Part shown: positions 12,301 to 22,148 of the stretch, piece by piece
How positions within the stretch are numbered: the first letter of the stretch is position 1
How the letters are laid out: each line of letters starts with the position of its first letter
NCBI RefSeq assembly: GCF_018294505.1
Contig: NC_057809.1
Span: forward strand, 510,178,741-510,242,740
Length of the DNA stretch: 64,000 nt
DNA from: Triticum aestivum
Lineage: Eukaryota > Streptophyta > Magnoliopsida > Poales > Poaceae
Direction: 5' to 3'
Program-made: the position numbers and the translations under genes
The notes under the pieces: generated by a model
Told to the model about the DNA's origin: nothing
Databases searched by the model: none
Seen by the model: the letters and a program-made list of their open reading frames with translations, nothing else

Positions 12301-13036
12301 GGTGACAGCACAGTCAGCAGTCAAGTTCTTCAGGTCGATTGTTTGCCGCTTCGGGATCCCTAACAGGATAATCACCAACAATGGCACGCAATTCACGAGC
12401 CGCAACTTCATGCAGTACATCCAAGATCTTGGCGCCAAGGTCTGCTTCGCTTCTGTGGCTCACCTGAGAAGCAACGGTCAAGCGGAGAGGGCAAATGCTG
12501 AAGTGCTGCGTGGGCTCAAGACCAGAAATTTCGACAGGCTGCACAAGTGCGGGAGAAACTGGATCGAGGAGCTGCCGATGGTTCTTTGGTCGATCAGGAC
12601 GACGCCAAATCGAGCCACTAGCCAGACACCTTTCGCTCTAGTCTATGGAGCAGAGGCAGTTATCCCCACAGAACTCGTATACGGGTCACCTCGAGTCCTC
12701 GCTTATAATGAGCTTGAGCAAGAGCACCTGCGACAAGATGACGCGCTGCTCCTTGAGGAAGACCGTCTTCAGGCTGCTGTGCGAGCTGCTCGCTACCAGC
12801 AAGCTTTGCGCCGCTACCATAGCCGCAAAGTTAACGCCAGAAGTCTCGAGGAAGGCGACCTTGTTCTTCGGCGCGTTCAGTCCGCCAAGAATTCCAACAA
12901 GTTGACGCCGAAGTGGGAAGGCCCTTACCGGGTGAAAAGAGTCACAAGGCCTGGCGCTGTCCTCCTTGAGACCGAAGATTGCATTCCGGTGAGCAATTCC
13001 TGGAACATTGAGCATCTTCGTAAGTTTTACCCGTAA
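9341..13036 (+). pseudogene. pol: Tat pol, copy B: RT, RNase H, archaeal-type RNase H, integrase
   Basis: The frame continues without shift after the TAG at 9340 and begins 'ESALISFL...DVFAWQ'. It contains RT with YMDD, both RNase H domains, the repetitive linker, and integrase with the HHCC finger. The reading frame is unshifted to 13036. It is interrupted only by three nonsense codons: TAG 9617-9619, TAG 10577-10579 and TAA 12248-12250. The second catalytic Asp of integrase is Asn (AAC at 12377-12379), as in copy A but not in C or D. The RT 'MPFGLKNAG' motif reads MHFGLKNAG here. The product is inactive as it stands. Confidence 0.9.
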
Positions 13037-13836
13037 GGCGCGGTTGCCGGAACCTGTTCCGGCAACCACCTTTGGTACAAGTCTTGCCGCTGTTGCATGT
13101 AATCCTTTGTACAAAGCCGGGCGCAGACCCCGTGCATAAGTAAAGCTCATGTGCTCCGCACATCTTGTCAATTTCATGCTTTCTATTTTTTGCATATGTG
13201 ATCTGACATTTTGTGCAGCACCTACTCCCCGGTAAGTAATAACGAGCCGTAAGGCTCCATATCTTTATTTCCTCTTCTTTCTTTTTCTCAAGGAAAGGAA
13301 GGTTCCCTCGCCCACAAGTTTGCCGGGGGGGAAGGAGAAGATAATGGTATGGACCAGGCGTCGTTAAAGAAAGTTTCGCCTTACCGGGAAGCAAACAACA
13401 GAAAAGCTAAGTTGCCAAAGTTTGAGCAATCATTTTTTTTTAATTTTTAAGTTATCTCCCTTGAAAGACCGCACTTTGTATGGAAAACCTGTGCGCGGAG
13501 GAACCAACTCATAGCTAGTTGCGCCCTTACTTTGTTTCGAGTCCGCTCAACAACTTAAGTGAGCTGCAACTAGTTGCAACAAGGTTTCTTGTCTGTAGCG
13601 GCACCGCCAGCAGGCTGCTGACGTCCCGCACTCAGCGCTCGCGGCTCAGGTGCCTGCACCGGCAAGTTCCCTAAAAGCGTAGGGCAAAAACATACAAAGG
13701 GAGGAATCAAGTAAAGGGAATAACATTGCAATCATTGCCCGAAATAGAGTTATATTACAAAGATAGCTTGTCGCGGCTCTAACAGATTGTTTTCATAACA
13801 TGACAAACAGCGACAAGAAAAGAAGAAGCGGGCGGC
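13037..13836. other. 3' noncoding region shared by convergent genes, Tat copy B
   Basis: There is no supported ORF between the pol stop and the stop codon of the opposite-strand gene. The region includes the palindrome at 13042-13067 and an AT-rich tract near 13430-13450. It aligns in reverse with 1385-2188. Confidence 0.75.
13042..13067. repeat. Perfect 26-bp palindrome just after integrase, copy B
   Basis: It has the same arms as at 2158-2183 and begins six bases after the pol stop codon. Confidence 0.85.
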
Positions 13837-16800
13837 CTAGTCTACGCGAGCGCCCTCGATCCTCTTGATCCCGCTCACCTTGTCCAGAATGGGTGCGACA
13901 AGGGTCTTGAGCGCCTCCAGATCAGCATCCGGCGGTAGGGTCTTCAGGACGTTGGTGAGGTTGAGGCCCGGATTGCGGAAGGCCACCTTCACCAACACTT
14001 TTTGAAGAGCTCCCGCGCAGATCTTGCGCGACTCGTCGGCCAGCTGCTTTGGGATCCTCTCCCGGAGTCGCTAGAGGGCCGTCGCCACGCCTTTGAAGAA
14101 CAAGACAAGCTTGGCGCTGGGTTGGAGGTTCTCATCGGAGGGATACCCGAGATCCTCCATCCCCAGCTGCGCCAGCTCCCTGTCAATGTCTGCGGCAACA
14201 CTCACAAGACTCTCCGTCCAGTGCTCCACAGTCTCCCTGAAAGCATTCTGGGTGGCGGCAGCACTCTCCAGCCCTGACCTCCTCCTTCAAGGCCGCCTCT
14301 TGCTCCTTGGCGCCGTCCAGCGTCTTGGTCAAAGTGGTCAGCTTCAACTCAAGATCCACTTTGGAGACCTTGGCGGCGCTGAGCTCTTTGCCGTTCTCGG
14401 CGAGATCGGCCTCCAGCTGCGCCACCTTCGTCTCCAGCTCCTTCTTGGCGGCTTCGGCGGCTACGGCAGCATCTTCCGCTAGCTTGAGGGCTCCGCCAAA
14501 TTTTTCCTCGCGCGCGGCAAGCTCCTCCTCGTGGGCGTCAAGATTGACCTTCCGTTGCGCCAGCTCGCCTTCCTGCGCAGATAGCTTCTCAGTGGCAAGC
14601 CGCTGTTGCTCTCTGATTTCAGCCTTCTCGAGGAGGAAGGCCTTCTGCGCTTCGGCAAGTTGCTCCCGCTCCTCTGCCAAGGACCGGAGAGCTTCCTAGT
14701 GGAGACCCCGGAGCTCCTCCGCGCGCTTCTCGATGTCCGCTCCCTCCTTCGCGACAAGTGCCTCGCGGGATTCCAGCTTGGCTTGCCGCGCGCGGTAGAG
14801 CGACAACAACTTCCGCAGCAGCCGCTCCTCCTCAGGCTCGTTGCTGCTGCTGCTTGGTGCGTCAACCAGCGTCAGCCCAGCAGAGGCGAGCACCTCCCCG
14901 TCGAAGATCTCTCCCTCGACCGGCGCCCTGGAGCTTGACGCCCAGGGGAGGTTGATGAAGACGTCATCGCTGGCCTTCAAGTAGACGCCGGGCTGGGGCT
15001 CTTCGGAGCCTGGCGCTGCTGCAGCGGCAGACGGGTCAGCGGTCGGCGCAGCGCCTGGCGCTCCTGCGGCCTCAGGGCCGTCAGTGCAATCGCCGGACCC
15101 CTCGCCAGTTGCTGCGGCGGCAGCCTTGGCGGCCTCTGCACCGGCGGGATCGTCAGCACCGGCTGCTTCGTCGGCGGCAACCTCGGTCTCCATCGGCTCC
15201 GTAGCAGATGGGTCTGACAGCTGGAAAAGGGAGAAGAGTCAAGCAAAATCCAATAAAAACCCAAGAAGAAAATCAAAAGAAGAAGAACCCAAGGGAAATC
15301 TTGCAGCGGAAGGATTACCTGTCCCGGGTTCTGCAGTCATAGTCTCCGCCGTCAGGGGGCCGCTAGTGTTGTCCCTTGCCGGAGACTTCTCCCTTACCGG
15401 AAAGCTCTCCGTTGCCGGAGGACTCTCCCTTGGCTCCTGGTGGGGCTGCTCTGCTTCTACACAAACCAACAAACAGATATCAGCAAATACAGAGTATCCA
15501 TGCGCGCCTCACAGCGGATAGCAAATCATATACTTATGCTGGGGGCTGCTCTGGAGGAAAGTTGCCGGGTCCTGCAAGGTTGTCTCGGGCGCACCCCCTG
15601 CTGTCGCAGTTGGCTCGTCCTCGATGACGATCACCGGGACCTTGGCTCTCTTTGCTACTCTCTGGGCCAGAGTCTTAAAAAGGAACAAGTTCAGAGTAAA
15701 GCAAATGAGATACAAGACAAGACGGCAAGGATTGAAGAACTACAAGTACAACAAGAGAATCTTACTCTTCTTCTTCTTCCTCGTCGGAGCTGAACACGGA
15801 GAAGTCGAAGTCCGGCTCACGCCCGGCGCGGGGAGACGGAGGAGTAGTTTCCCTTGGCCGCTTGGCGGGAACGGTGGCGGTGGTCTGAGACGACCCCGCT
15901 CCGGTTGCCGTCGCGGTGTGAGAAGCGGTAGGAGCAGAAGCGGTGGTCCGGCTAGACCCCGCTCCAGTTGCCGTTGCAGCATGAGGTGCTCCCGCGGCAA
16001 CGGTGTTTGCCGCGGTGGAGCGCATCACGCGGCGCGGCGACTGTTGGCCCGCCTGCCGCTCCGCTACGTCGTCGGCCTTGCGGAGACGCATTCTTGGTGG
16101 GGATGGAGGCTCTGCTTGCAGCGATCTTCCCGAAGATGAAGATGAAGAGGAGTTGATGTCCAGCGAGCCGCTCGTATCCTTGACGGGCTCGCTCTGCTCG
16201 ACGTCATGCCCGGCAAGCCTTTTCTCGCCAGCGGACTCCCCTCGCTCGACACGGCTTGCCGCCTCTGCTGCATCTGCCTCCTCCACGGTGAATCCAAATT
16301 CGCCCGCGGCTGCCGCTGCCGCCGCCTCTTCCAGCCTAGTGGTGATGCGTGTCATCTCCGCATCGGTGGTGTCGCGGGTGAGGCTATCCTTTTCGTCGGA
16401 GCGGATCGGCACTTCTACCAACCCATCGAAGAATTGCTGCACGACGTCGTCTGCAGGCTCTTGCCAAGTTGGGACAATTCCATGCGAATCGCACAGTGGC
16501 ATCATTGCACGGATGCGGTCGAGCGCGGGGTTGTTGCACAGCGGAACGACGCCCCCCGGCAACCTGAACGCTTTGGGATGTTGGGGGTCATACTTGAACA
16601 GCTCCTGCAGCATCGCGTTGAGCTCCAGAACAGTGAAGTTGAAGTTGAGGCCCGGCCGCAGCCTCATGATATCCGCCGCATTCTTGAACTCCCAGGCGGG
16701 TCTCCCTCGTTCCTGCAGGGGGGCGATGCGGCAGCGAAGAAAATCTGCGCCAACAGCACCCACAGTGAGCCCGGCAAGCCTGAGGCGCAGGATCCGGGTG

Positions 16801-17454
16801 ACAGCAACCTTCAGCCTGTTGTCTTCCGGGGCCACGCCACTCCAGTCACTGCCGCGTGCTACTGGGGCTTGGCGCCGGGTGGTGAATGGCTGCGGGTTCT
16901 CCTCGTCAATCCAGCACCAGTCTGCTCTCCACTCCTCCCACTTGCCGCGGAATTCTCCCGCCAAATAAGTTTCCTTCTTGCCGGCCCTCGAGATCCAGGC
17001 GATTCCGCCGGATAAAGGCTCTCCCCTCTCTACTCGGGGTATAAAGAAGTGGCGGAAAAGGGCTACATTGGGATGGACTCCGACAAAGTTTTTGCAGAGA
17101 TGTGCGAAAACTGCCATGGTCAGAACAGCATTGGGGGTGAAATCAAGGAGGTGGAACCCGTAGGTGTTCATAATGTCGCAGAAGAACTCAGAGAAGGGCG
17201 GGCAGAGCCCGCAGTAGAAGAATAAGGCGAAGAATGGATATCCATTTAGAGCCGTTTTCCAAGCGGTGGCTGGAAGTACCTTCGTGCGCGGGTGCGCTCG
17301 CATCTCCGTCGACCAGAAGAGGTAGTAGTTCTCCCTCAGCTCCCTCACGGTGAGCTTGGGGGGGGGGAGAGACTGCCCGCTCCTTTCGCAGCGCCGCAAG
17401 CCGCTGCGCCTTGGTCGACTTCACAACCTTCCCCTTGTCAGCTTTCGGAGCCAT
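13837..17454 (-). pseudogene. Opposite-strand four-exon gene of the Tat element, copy B
   Basis: The gene runs against gag-pol. Predicted exons are 17454-15766, 15659-15538, 15456-15319 and 15213-13837. The start ATG at 17454 gives MAPKADKGKVVK. Exon 1 holds a domain resembling the plant 'putative gypsy type transposon' family (Pfam Transposase_28, from memory), with 'FFYCGLCPPFSEFFCDIMNTYG' split around conserved aromatic residues, then Ser/Ala-rich low complexity ending in a Glu run. Exon 4 encodes a long coiled coil. Damage: a frameshift at a ten-G run (17358-17367), the exon 2 donor changed from GT to AT (15537-15536), and TAG at 14699-14697. Exon 1 is otherwise open for about 545 codons. 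Function is unknown. Confidence 0.65.
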
Positions 17455-17829
17455 GGCGGAAATGGTGGAGGAGGCCGACGGCGTCGGTGGTGCTGGTGGC
17501 GATGGGGGGCGGGGCGCTGCTCTCTTTCGGCTTTGGGAAGACGAGGGAGCGGCGGAGATTTCCGAGATTAAAGCAGCAACTGGCGAATGGGCGAACTGCC
17601 CCTGTTTCCTCTGCTTATAAAGAGGGAGGGGGTGGACATTCCGCATTTCCAAATAAAGAAACCCCCCACGATCTCTCCCACGACGCCGCATTCAACGCGT
17701 GACGTTCTGGGAGGGCGCGGTGGATACGGAGAAAGATACGGCGTAACCTAGGCCGCGCGTGCCCGTGCCCTATTTTGGGCCTGGCCCAACAGCGCTCGGC
17801 ACCGTGTATGGCCCAGGCCCGGGGGCTCC
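17455..17829. other. Spacer between opposite-strand gene and LTR, Tat copy B
   Basis: This is the 5' flank of the opposite-strand gene. It ends in the G-rich tract 'cccgggggctcc' (about 17818-17829), which directly precedes the LTR and is the likely polypurine tract for plus-strand priming. No ORF is supported. Confidence 0.6.
17633..17642 (-). promoter_or_regulatory. Possible TATA box of the opposite-strand Tat gene
   Basis: Minus-strand CTTTATAAGC lies about 180 bp upstream of the ATG at 17454. The tract between it and the LTR (17643-17829) has no ORF, so it could hold the promoter. The motif is nearly symmetric and could read either way. The call rests on position and composition only. 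Confidence 0.3.
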
Positions 17830-18747
17830 TGTCAGTGTACTAGAGTAGGGGTACCCTAGTATCCCGAACTTGTGCACGGGCAGTCGCAGCATCCCGCGGC
17901 AAGGCTTGCCAGGTGACCGCCAAGGTCCTCCGTGGTTCCTTTGGAGCCATTCAAGAACAAAGTATCCAAGCCAAGGAGACAAGACCCCTGCAAGAGGAGC
18001 TTGCCGGGAAGGCCAACCAAGGCATCCCAAGGAACTTGCCGCGACGCGCCTCGTGCCCCGGCAAGGCCCGGTGAGCGACAAGCTCCCGGACGCGACAAGA
18101 CAACGACCGCGGCAAGGCGCTTGCCACGACAAGCCACCACTCTGCGCCCGCGCTCTAGCACATCCACCAACGTGTCGCTCTGGGACCCTTCCAGGCGTAC
18201 GTGGCGGGAGGCTGTGGAGCCAGGGGTGCGCGGTGGCAAGCGGCGCTGACAAGATCGCCATCGTGGCGAGCGGTGGCGTCCCTGACGCTGTCGGTGTACT
18301 AGAGTAGGGGTACCCTAGTATCCCGAACTTGTGCACGGGCAGTCGCAGCATCCCGCGGCAAGGCTTGCCAGGTGACCGCCAAGGTCCTCCGTGGTTCCTT
18401 TGGAGCCATTCAAGAACAAAGTATCCAAGCCAAGGAGACAAGACCCCGGCAAGAGGAGCTTGCCGGGAAGGCCAACCAAGGCATCCCAAGGAACTTGCCG
18501 TGACGCGCCTCGCGCCCCGGCAAGGCCTGGTGAGCGACAAGCTCCCGGATGCGACAAGACAACGACCGCGGCAAGGCGCTTGCCGCGACAAGCCACCACT
18601 CTGCGCCCGCGCTCCAGCACATCCACCAACGTGTCGCTCTGGGACCCTTCCAGGCGTACGTGGCGGGAGGCTGTGTAGCCAGGGGTGCGCGGTGGCAGGC
18701 GGCGCTGACAAGATCGCCATCGTGGCGAGCGGTGGCGTCCCTGACGG
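17830..18747 (+). repeat. 459-bp tandem duplication within the LTR U3
   Basis: Unit 1 is 17830-18288 and unit 2 is 18289-18747. They are nearly identical, with scattered substitutions. Unit 1 starts exactly at the LTR terminus (TGTCAGTG; TGTCGGTG in unit 2). Confidence 0.92.
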
Positions 18748-18910
18748 TCCCTTTTGCACTATTTAGGCGACGCAGACGGGCATTTAATGCCGTTGTCCCC
18801 TGCTGTCAGGGTTAGGTATGATACACTGTAGCAGGTAGTTGTACCAACCACAACACCTTTCCATTTTTACCCTTTGTCTCCGTTGCCACCCGTCGGTGAC
18901 CCCTTGAGCA

Positions 18911-18919
18911 TATAAAAGG
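18911..18919 (+). promoter_or_regulatory. TATA box of the Tat LTR
   Basis: TATAAAAGG lies about 290 bp before the LTR end in a region otherwise free of ORFs. It would start the gag-pol transcript of copy C. Confidence 0.7.
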
Positions 18920-19210
18920 AGGCCCAAGCGCAACGTAGAGGGGGTTGGCTGGTTAGGAGAAAGAGAACACTCACACTCGGTCTCGTTAGCTGCTGGAGTG
19001 TACTGTAGCACTCCACGCTCCCGAGCAAGAACTCAATACAAACCACAAAGCAGGAGTAGGGTTTTACGCATCCGTGCGGCCCGAACCTGGGTAAACTGCT
19101 CGTGTGCTTCGCCTCGATCCGCTCTTCACGCGACCTCCGCCCCCGCCGAACCGAAAGGGACTCGGTCCGCCGGTCCCATAGGTGCTCGTGGATTAGAACC
19201 CCGGCATCTT

Positions 19211-19222
19211 TGGCGCGCCAGG
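19211..19222 (+). other. Primer-binding site of Tat copy C
   Basis: TGGCGCGCCAGG begins four bases after the LTR terminus CA and starts with TGG, as expected for pairing with the CCA end of a tRNA. I did not identify which tRNA. Confidence 0.65.
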
Positions 19223-19293
19223 TAGGGGGCGTCGAGGTTTTGTGAACCAGATCCGGCGTTCACGCGAGCCAGATCTTCATCATCTTCATCGAC

Positions 19294-22148
19294 ATGCCGC
19301 CGAAGAAGAAGGCTTCGGAGGCGGCTACTCCGTCCGCGCCGAACCCATCACCGCCGGAGCAAACGGCAGATGGGGCGGACGCCGGCGGAAGAACGGGCGT
19401 CGGCGAGGGAGCCCACGGTGCTGCCAGGTCCAAGGACAAGGCTGGGCTGCCCATCCGCGGCGTAGCCGGCTCCCACAACGACCGGGCGCACTCCAAGACC
19501 TCGGCATCCGTACATGCACCGCGCCCATCTCAGGAGGCGCGGGACCGGCAGCGTCATGGTACTCACGGTACCATGCGTTTGCTGGACCAAGATCGAGCTG
19601 GTGGATCTCGGAGTGCTCAAGACCAACATGCACGCCAACATGCTGGCACGAGCGAGGCATGATCGCCTGGACGGGATACTGCTCCTTCTAACATAGTTAG
19701 AAGTCCGAGCATATCCCACTACTCGCACCATTCGCCACCGCCACCCGCCACTCTAGCAGAAGCTTTGGCGCGAGCTCAACTGCTCCTGGACTACCCTCCA
19801 ATGGCAGACAAGATCGACGACTGGAGGGCCACCATTCAGAGTCTCATCGGCTTCGCCAACGGCGACACTCAACGGCAGCCGAGCACGTCGCAGCCGCGGC
19901 AAGTCAGCCAGGCACGAGCCGGTGGCGACAAGACTGGTGGGGGTGCGACCACTGTGCACTCTCCGCCCCGAAGGCCAAGATCGCCGACACGCCGGATCCA
20001 CCTCGACAGCGACTCCACCGCGTCATCAGATCCACGAGCTCGTCGCGATCAGCGCCAAGTTCTTCATGAACGACAGCAAGAAGACGCTCGTACTCGCATC
20101 GAGCGCCGAAGAGAAGCGCGACGTCAATCGGACCAGCGCGCTATGCCCTCTGTCGACATGCATGCGCCAGGGGAACCACGCGGCTTGCCGTACGCGGTAG
20201 GTTGCCCTGCGTTTACTCATGAGCTGCGGCAACTCCAGTGGCCCAGCATGAAGAATTTCAAGCTAGACGTACCAGAGAAGTACGACGGCAAGTCGCATCC
20301 GTCGGAGTTCCTCAGCATCTACACCATCGCGGTGCTGGATGCCGGGGGGCGGGACGACAAGATCCTTGCCAACTACTTCCCGCTGGTGCTCAAGCCCAAC
20401 GTCAGGTCCTGGCTCATGCACTTGCCGGACAACTCCATATCCTCCTGGGCAGAGCTATGCCATCAGTTTGTCGGCGCCTTTACAGGCGGCCACAAACCTC
20501 ATGGGCAAGAGAGTGACCTTCATCTGCTCGCCCAGAAGGAAGGAGAGCCCCTGCGCAAGTACATTCAGAGATTCAGCCGTGTACAGCACAACATCCCAGA
20601 TGTCCACCCTGCCGCGGTCATCAGCGCGTTCCATCAGAACATGCATAACCACAGGATGCGGGAGGAGATGGCGATGTGCAAGATCAGGGACGTCAGTGAG
20701 CTGTATGCCCTGGCCGACAAGTGTGCACGTGCTGAGGAAGGGAGTAAACTCCCCGGAGAGAATACAGGAGCAGGAGGATCTAACAGCGAGGATGCTGTCC
20801 CGGCAAAGAAAACCGGCGGCGGAACAACAGCAAGAAGAAAGGCAAAGATGTGCTAGTCGTTGAGCACTCCGGCAACGAAGGTGGCGCCAAGAGAGCCAAA
20901 GCTGGTAGCTCCGGCAAGGAGATTGCCGCATGCACCAACTGCCAGGCTGTGGCGGTCGCTGACAAGCAGGACAGCACCGACAAGCAGTACTGCAAGATCC
21001 ACCGCACCAAGGGCCATGACCTCCAGAGCTGCAAGAAGGTCGAGCAGCTTGTCCAGCAGCAAAAAGCTGAATACGAGCGACACGACAAGGAGATGGCCCA
21101 AGGAGGTGCTGGAGAATCCGGCAAGAAGCGCGCCGGCCGGGGAGGACGCCGCGGCAAGGCCAAGCAGCGGCAAGGAGACAGACCTCCCCGCGGCCGCGAC
21201 AAGGATGAAGATGACGACGACGACGAAGACATGGATGATGTCGAGACCAGTGAGCAGGAGTTCCAAAAAGCCACAGAGGTCTTGTGTGTTGACAGGGGCA
21301 CTTCTCTGCATACTTCGCACCGCCCACTCAAGCAGTGGGTGCGGGAAGTCAATGCGGCAGAACCGCCTGTCGAGTCACGCAAGCTTCTGAAATGGTCCAG
21401 CATGCCTATCATCTTTGATATTGAGGACCACCCTGATCGCACAACTGCGGTCGGGTGCTTGCCGATGTTGGTTTCACCAACTATCCGCAACCTCAAAGTC
21501 ACTAAGATGCTAGTTGATGGCGGGGCCGGCTTGAACCTGATCTCCTCCGCTGTACTCCAGAAACTCCAGATCCCTGACAGCGAGCTTGAAGAGACCGGCA
21601 CATTCCAAGGAATCAACCCGGGATGGAGCAAGCCGAAGGGGAAGGTCACGTTGCCAGTAACATTTGGCAGCGAGGTGAACTTCAGGACTGAGAGGGTCAC
21701 TTTTGACGTTGCCGATTTTCCATTGCCTTACAATGGGATACTCGGTCGTCCAGCACTCGCCAAGTTCATGGCAGCCTCTCACTACGCATACAATATGCTG
21801 AAGATGCCAGGCCCGATAAGCGTCATCTCTGTCCCTGGCAACAAGAAAGATGCTCTTATCTGCGCCAACAAGATCTACCGGGAAGCGGCAGCCGCAACAG
21901 ATTGCAAATCACTTGCCGTTGAAGCTCCCGGGGGGAAGAAGAAGACCAAGTCCGGCAAGAGCTCTGATGCCAACCCCGGCAAGCGCACCTCTTCGGAGTG
22001 CTGCGGTGCCGTCGTGGACGCACCATCGAGCTCCACCGGCATGTATAAGAAGACAATGGCAGCTCCACCAGAAACCAAGAAGGTGTCCGCCAAGGAGGAC
22101 GGCACTGGTGGTACCTTCACCATCAGCGCCACTCTCGACCCTAAATAG
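19294..22148 (+). pseudogene. gag: Tat gag-protease, copy C
   Basis: The start MPPKKKASEAATPS is at 19294, 83 bases after the primer site begins. The domain order is as in copy A: basic/low-complexity N-terminus, Retrotrans_gag-like capsid domain, knuckle CKIHRTKGHDLQSC, protease with VDGGA and 'YNGILGRPAL'. TGA at 19663-19665 replaces an Arg codon. One A is missing from an A run near 20810 relative to copy A, shifting the frame between capsid and knuckle. From 20846 the frame is open to TAG 22146-22148. After that stop the RT frame continues without shift. Two short hairpins lie in the N-terminal coding part. Confidence 0.9.
19685..19703. repeat. Short hairpin in the Tat gag N-terminal region
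   Basis: CTTCTAAC-ATA-GTTAGAAG is a perfect 8-bp stem with a three-base loop. The same hairpin is kept in copy A at about 8328-8346. A second stem of CATGGTAC/GTACCATG occurs about 120 bases upstream (near 19555-19575; copy A near 8462-8482). Confidence 0.75.

Larger units (their letters stand above)
8820..17829 (+). mobile_element. Tat-lineage Gypsy retrotransposon, copy B (starts inside protease)
   Basis: The copy runs from the middle of protease through RT, RNase H and integrase to a 3' noncoding region, then the opposite-strand gene, and ends at a polypurine-like tract directly before the LTR at 17830. Gag and the 5' LTR are missing. Its first ~6.4 kb plus the last exon of the opposite-strand gene (8822-15213) form an inverted repeat with copy A (1 to about 6410). 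Confidence 0.88.
17830..19206 (+). repeat. Tat-family LTR, the only one in the four-copy cluster
   Basis: It begins TGTCAGTGTACT and ends CCCCGGCA, i.e. TG...CA. The left neighbour is a polypurine-like tract (3' end of copy B) and the right neighbour is the primer-binding site of copy C, so this LTR serves as the 3' LTR of B and the 5' LTR of C. It contains a 459-bp tandem duplication of its first part and a TATA box at 18911. Length is 1377 bp, or about 918 bp without the duplication. Confidence 0.88.

Noticed and set aside
15766..17399. A host gene of about 545 codons on the minus strand
   Set aside because: It lies inside Tat copy B, shares its neighbours and strand logic with copy D, and parts recur in copies A, C and D. 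It belongs to the retrotransposon.
17870..18766. Several 95-145 codon ORFs on both strands of the Tat LTR
   Set aside because: They overlap each other in multiple frames, are duplicated because U3 is duplicated, and come from GC-rich noncoding LTR DNA.
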